A stretch of 64,000 nt of DNA. Origin: Sciurus carolinensis (lineage: Eukaryota > Chordata > Mammalia > Rodentia > Sciuridae). Shown here piece by piece: positions 59,752-64,000 of this stretch; the first letter of the stretch is position 1, and each line of letters starts with the position of its first letter. The DNA is taken from positions 111,291,160 through 111,355,159 of the forward strand of contig NC_062219.1 in assembly GCF_902686445.1 (NCBI RefSeq). Direction: 5' to 3'. The notes beneath the pieces were generated by a model, which was not told the DNA's origin, made no database searches, and saw only the letters and a list, made by a program, of their open reading frames with translations. A program made the translations under genes and the position numbers.

Positions 59752-61440
59752 TACTACAACACCAATCTGTCTTGTTAGCAGAGAGAAAACAAAATTCTGA
59801 TTTTTTGCATTAACTTATTTGATGACAAATTCTTAACCATTTATAACCATTTTTTATTAAAAAAAAAGTCTTATTTGTAAACCCACTAAAACTTGGCCAA
59901 CTTTGACAAAATTTTAATGCATTTTGTAACCAAATGCAATGGGTTTTCCTATTGGTGAGTGCAAAACCAATGTGCACAACCAGACTATAAAAGATTGATT
60001 GCCCTCAGGGAATAAGGAGAGCACTGGAGTTACCTGCAAAGCAATGCTCTCCCAGAAAGGAAGTATGAGGATTTTATTTCAGGAGCCTACATATAGACAC
60101 ATAGGAGAGCACAAAGGGATGGGCACATTTCTGGGCATGTTTGACTCAGGGTCATAGAGCACATATTCAAGAAAGAAAGATGGTGGACACAGCACTATTG
60201 GGTATGCTTAATTCAATGTTATAATGAGCCAACTTTAAGTGTCTAAAAGAATGAGTCAGAGTGGCTCAGTGACCTGGGTTGGTTCTTCATAAGTTTCTCC
60301 AAACAGTTTTAGCTGAAATAAAAAGGAAGGACACTTCGAAGCTGTGTCAGTGTAGGAGTTTGCTATTAAAGCTGTCTGCCCCATTTAGCAGCTAACAATT
60401 TCATTGATTTTTTTTTTTTGTGGTTCAATTATCTGCAAATATTATCATTTAAGGCAAATAAAATTCTTATTAAGCCTACTGCTTCATATATTCGTTATCT
60501 ATAGAGGTTTTTGCCCTTTACTGTCCTCTTTCAAATTCTTTATTGTAGAACCAAAAAAGTCTTACCCTTAGTAAGCAAAACACCTCCTATTGTCTTGCAA
60601 AAACAGATGTGCATTCCACCACTATTACTCCTAGTATAGTCTCGATAACCCAGGTTAACTATTTTTCCAAAGTAGGCCAATTCTGTACCGCAGTGAAACC
60701 CAGAAGGTACTTTTAAAATTTTGTCTTATTTATTTTTTTTGTGTGAGCAAATTTGTAGCCCCCCACCCCAATTTACATATAATGGACTGTTAAGGTAGAC
60801 TTTACAGAGACAAAAGAGACAAGTTATATTTTAGAGTTGAGATTCCTTGATGAAGAGATTCTAGATGAAGTCTGTGCAAGTTTTGATACTGGAAGGCTGG
60901 TCTAGGATGTCTATGCTCTGTGGATGCAGACATGCCTGGGTGTGTTTGGGAGCTATTGAAGCATCTGAATCAAGGTGAATTCATATACAGCCTGGAGAGC
61001 CCAGTGAATCTCCTGAAAGATTTCTCCAGATAGAAGAGGGTTGTCACTAATTATCTATCTCAACATAACTGAATTGATGTGGCTCCCAGGTCAGTGATCC
61101 CCAGAGAGGATCAACTGAATCAACTAGGATTACGAGTTACAGAAAACTTGATGAATCATGATGGTTAACTGTGGAAAGCAGACTGTGCCCTACTGTGAGT
61201 TTCTCCCTGATGAAAAGAACAGTGGTTTTCAGGCTACGCCTGACCCTGAGTTATTCAATTTTATAAAGCAGTAGTTTGCCATGAGTTACTCCATATTGAA
61301 TTTAAGTACTGAGGTGGAATGACTCTACACCTTGTTTGTACAAATCAATGACTGTCATCTGCCTAGCACAACCATAAGGCACAAAGTGGTAAATAAATTA
61401 ATTGTGCTAATAAAAATGACTACCTAATTAAAAAAAAAAA
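59752..61440. other. Unassigned AT-rich sequence
   Basis: T run at 60410-60419. No gene or repeat family assigned. A run of 11 As at 61430-61440 separates two similar words, AAAATGACTACCT (61405) and AAAATGACTATCT (61437), which may mark a retroposon end. Confidence 0.4.
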
Positions 61441-61990
61441 TGACTATCTGTAAACTTAAGTTAATCAGAAACACATGGATGCACAGGTACTACCAGAGAA
61501 ACCAGGCCCTTGAGCTTATCACCAAAACCAGAACACCAAATAAAACAACCCCCTCACCTGAGACCCATAAAAGGAAGAGCATTCCAAGACTGGACCCAGC
61601 AGCACCCTGACCTGGTCACCTGGTCACTCATCACAAGCCTCGCCCAGGAAAGTAACCAGTGACAAACCTCCGATTCTCAGTCCTCTGGCCTCAGTATAGC
61701 ACCCTTTCTCCCACCTGTGACAACATGTGGTCCACCCCAGATAGTCCCCTCCAAATCGACATCTTCAGTTGATAGTCTGAAGCTGCCATCCATCTGGACC
61801 AGACCATGGCCTAGAATTAGTTCCATGCTTTGATAGCTCTGCACCCTGAGCAAGTTCTTGGGCTGGGTCATAATCTTATCTAAGCATCTGCGGTGACTCT
61901 TGCGTTAGTATCTGCTCTCTGCCTCTGCTCAGTTCAGCCCCCTGAGCCCCTATGACTGTCGTAAGTCTTTCTTAGCCTTTCTGTAACATA
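61441..61990 (+). mobile_element. Possible LTR with TATA-like box (tentative)
   Basis: An A/C-rich leader is followed by CCCATAAAAGGAAG (61564-61577), then C-rich sequence ending 'gtcgtaagtctttcttagcc' and 'tttctgtaacatatttaca'. The layout resembles an LTR U3-R-U5, but I cannot fix the termini or find a target duplication. Confidence 0.3.
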
Positions 61991-61996
61991 TTTACA

Positions 61997-62024
61997 CGTG
62001 TGTGTGTGTGTGTGTGTGTGTGTG
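61997..62024. repeat. (TG)n microsatellite
   Basis: About 13-14 TG units. Confidence 0.95.
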
Positions 62025-64000
62025 ATTGTATATGTATAAAATTGTGTCAAGTGTCCTGTGACTTGTGTGACTTGGTAGTTATAGATATTTGTAATGAAAA
62101 CTGGAATAAAAGAACTGGTGATTGCCCAGGTTATGACTATTAGGGGACCCATGAGTGTTTGGTGAATTGCAGCCACTGAAAGTGGTGTAACTTGTGAACT
62201 TATCATTATTCAATGCATTCTGACATTGTGGAAAGACACAAATGTGTTTGGTATGTGCTAATGGTATAGCTTGCTCATGACACTAACATAATTTAAGAAG
62301 TTTTTCCTCACAAAACGAGAAGTCCAGAAGAATTTGTTCCCTGTATTAGTTCAGGGGTTTAAGAATTTTGGGGCTGATGTTTCTGCAATTTCCTTGGTCA
62401 TGATATGGCTGCTGAACTTCTAGGCACTAAATCCAAATTCTAGCCAGAAAGTAGAAAATAGTCATAAAGAGGAGGAAAGGAGGAAGAGAGGAAGAAAGAG
62501 CACAATCTATGTCAGGAAAGCACAATGTTCCCTCAAATGCTCAGAAGATTTTGCTCATGGTTTATCTATCAGGATGGCTAACACTGGGACCTTCTAGCCA
62601 GACAAATGACCACCCTACTAAAATCAGGATTCTAGTCATAAAGAAGGTATGAATGGATTTTGGATATGTTTATCATTCTGAAAAACAGACTCCATTTTAT
62701 GTAGTTCAAGTAGAAAGGGAGTTGACACAAGGAATTGAGTGCATATGAGACTGAGGGCTAAAGGAAAGAAAGGAAGGGAAGGTGGGTGCCAGCCCTAAGG
62801 TATTTGCTAGATTTCAGGACGTGAGACCTATAGACACGCTGCCTGTGGCTGGAATGACCTGCAGCACCCAGGCGGCTGTTCACAGGGAGCAACTGAGGGT
62901 AGCTTCAAACCCCCTCGTCTGAGAAAACTGACATGTCTGCTCCTCACTGCTGGAGGGAAAATATGACCTGTGTTTCTCTTCTGTCCCCAATTCTCAATGA
63001 GCACCCCTCACTGGGGAGTCCACCAGAGGCCTGCTGGCATTGGATCCTGGGAAATGTAGTTCTCAGGCTTCCAGTCCCTGTATTATAGAGGAGGTGGGGC
63101 CTGAATGGTGGTGAGTTTCAAGAGCCATTTGTCACATCAGAGTAGGTAACTAGCAGAGCTGACTTCCTCTGTGCATCGGAATATTTGTTATGTGTATGGG
63201 TGGAATGCAAATGCACTCAGGTGTCCTAGTAGAGGCCACCGTTGAGAGTGCTGTGGGGAAAGAGAACAGATGCATATATTTGATGTAAGGACAAAGGTTT
63301 TTTTCCAGAGGAATGTGGAAGTTCCAAAAATAATTTAGATGTTTGCGATTCAGATCATTTTCCTCTGTTCCATACTCTTTTATCCAATGTCCTCAAACAC
63401 AAGTTATCTGGATCTGTGCCAGAGTTCCTAAGGAAGGACACTGGGGCAAAAGCTGCTCCTCTCTCAAGGGGGAGGATGCTTTGCTCACCTCGGGTCAACA
63501 GCTCTCAGAACAGGGACAGTGCTGTGAGCAAACTGGAGGTTACAGTGACCTGGGAGCTACCTGGCTAGTGTCAGGAGTGAAAGAAGGTCCCAGTGAAAGA
63601 GCCACCTGGAGTGGAAGCCTTGGCAGCAAGGGCCTTTGTGGTCAGGACACTAGAGGTTGCCACAGAGTGGTCCCGTGGTGCAGAAGCCAGGGAGGGAGGT
63701 GGGGCACAACTGTCACAATTCTGAGCTACAGAAAATGCTGCCTTCTTTCCTTCTTATGTGTTATTAGTGTGGTTCCTTCCCCAAAGATAAGGTTCGACCT
63801 CATTTCCAGGAGCCTGGCCATATGAAACTCATTACACCAACAGCGATGAGCTGCTCCTGGCAGAAAACTAGACCCTGTGGGAGGTGCCGGTGGGGGAGGG
63901 GAGGAGGAGCCAGCCGGGTCTGCTTCTTTCCTCCTGAGCAGTCCAGAGCAGCCGAGCTCCTCTGCTGCTCTGTGTCTTGAAAGCTTGAACATATTTAAAG
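62025..64000. other. Unassigned sequence, GC-rich at the end
   Basis: No gene or repeat called. A ZNF143-type motif appears near 63050. A 160-codon plus frame at 63343-63825 has no recognisable product. The last 120 bp are GC-rich with G-tracts (63887-63913) and might be the edge of a promoter beyond the window. Confidence 0.35.
63048..63063 (-). promoter_or_regulatory. ZNF143/THAP11-like motif (candidate)
   Basis: In + orientation TCCTGGGAAATGTAGT; the complement ACTACATTTCCCAGGA is close to the known ACTACAATTCCCAG core. It is a single motif without a recognised transcription start, so function is speculative. Confidence 0.35.

Overview
The window is mammalian nuclear DNA that looks intergenic or deep-intronic. 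I found no host protein-coding exon, no RNA gene and no CRISPR or prokaryotic feature. The repeats point to a rodent of the squirrel family (Sciuridae). There are many dimeric SINEs with a 7SL/B1-like left half and a tRNA-derived ID-like right half (B1-dID type), single ID elements whose tRNA-like head reads GGGCTGG..GTGGCTCAGTGG, and a young L1 lineage with a polypurine 3'UTR. Old mammal-wide repeats (MIR, L2, L1M, MaLR/MLT1 LTRs, hAT-Charlie) fill much of the rest. Family names come from recalled consensus features, not from a database search.

Layout. 1-9 kb: mostly unassigned sequence with an L2 end, an old antisense L1M, and two arms of a nearly identical inverted duplication (743-1032 and 3372-3650), the second of which sits inside the L1M. 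9-11.5 kb: an older L1 3' half interrupted by an ID SINE. 11.5-26 kb: unassigned moderately GC-rich sequence with MIRs, an L1M end, a complete minus-strand LTR (15732-16113) and older LTR fossils. 26-34 kb: the SINE- and LINE-dense part, with five B1-dID copies, old antisense L1 and a young 5'-truncated L1 nested in it. 34-39 kb: MaLR/MLT1 LTRs, L2 and a Charlie transposon. 39-49 kb: largely unassigned, GC-rich and then AT-rich. 49-57 kb: one near-complete L1 with a 5'UTR, a frameshifted ORF1, a broken ORF2 split by a solo LTR, a 3'UTR and an apparent 3'-transduced tail. 57-64 kb: AT-rich with L1 and LTR fragments, ending in a short GC-rich stretch.

The most interesting object is the 49-57 kb L1. 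It has a 13-bp target-site duplication whose right copy lies about 545 bp beyond the L1's own A-rich end, so it appears to carry 3'-transduced DNA (a Tigger-like fossil, a CA microsatellite and a new AATAAA signal). Its 5'UTR carries about eight degenerate copies of a 35-bp unit and three YY1-type motifs. A 737-bp TG..CA solo LTR with a 6-bp target duplication splits its reverse transcriptase. The nested insertions give a clear relative chronology, but the locus encodes no working system that I can see.
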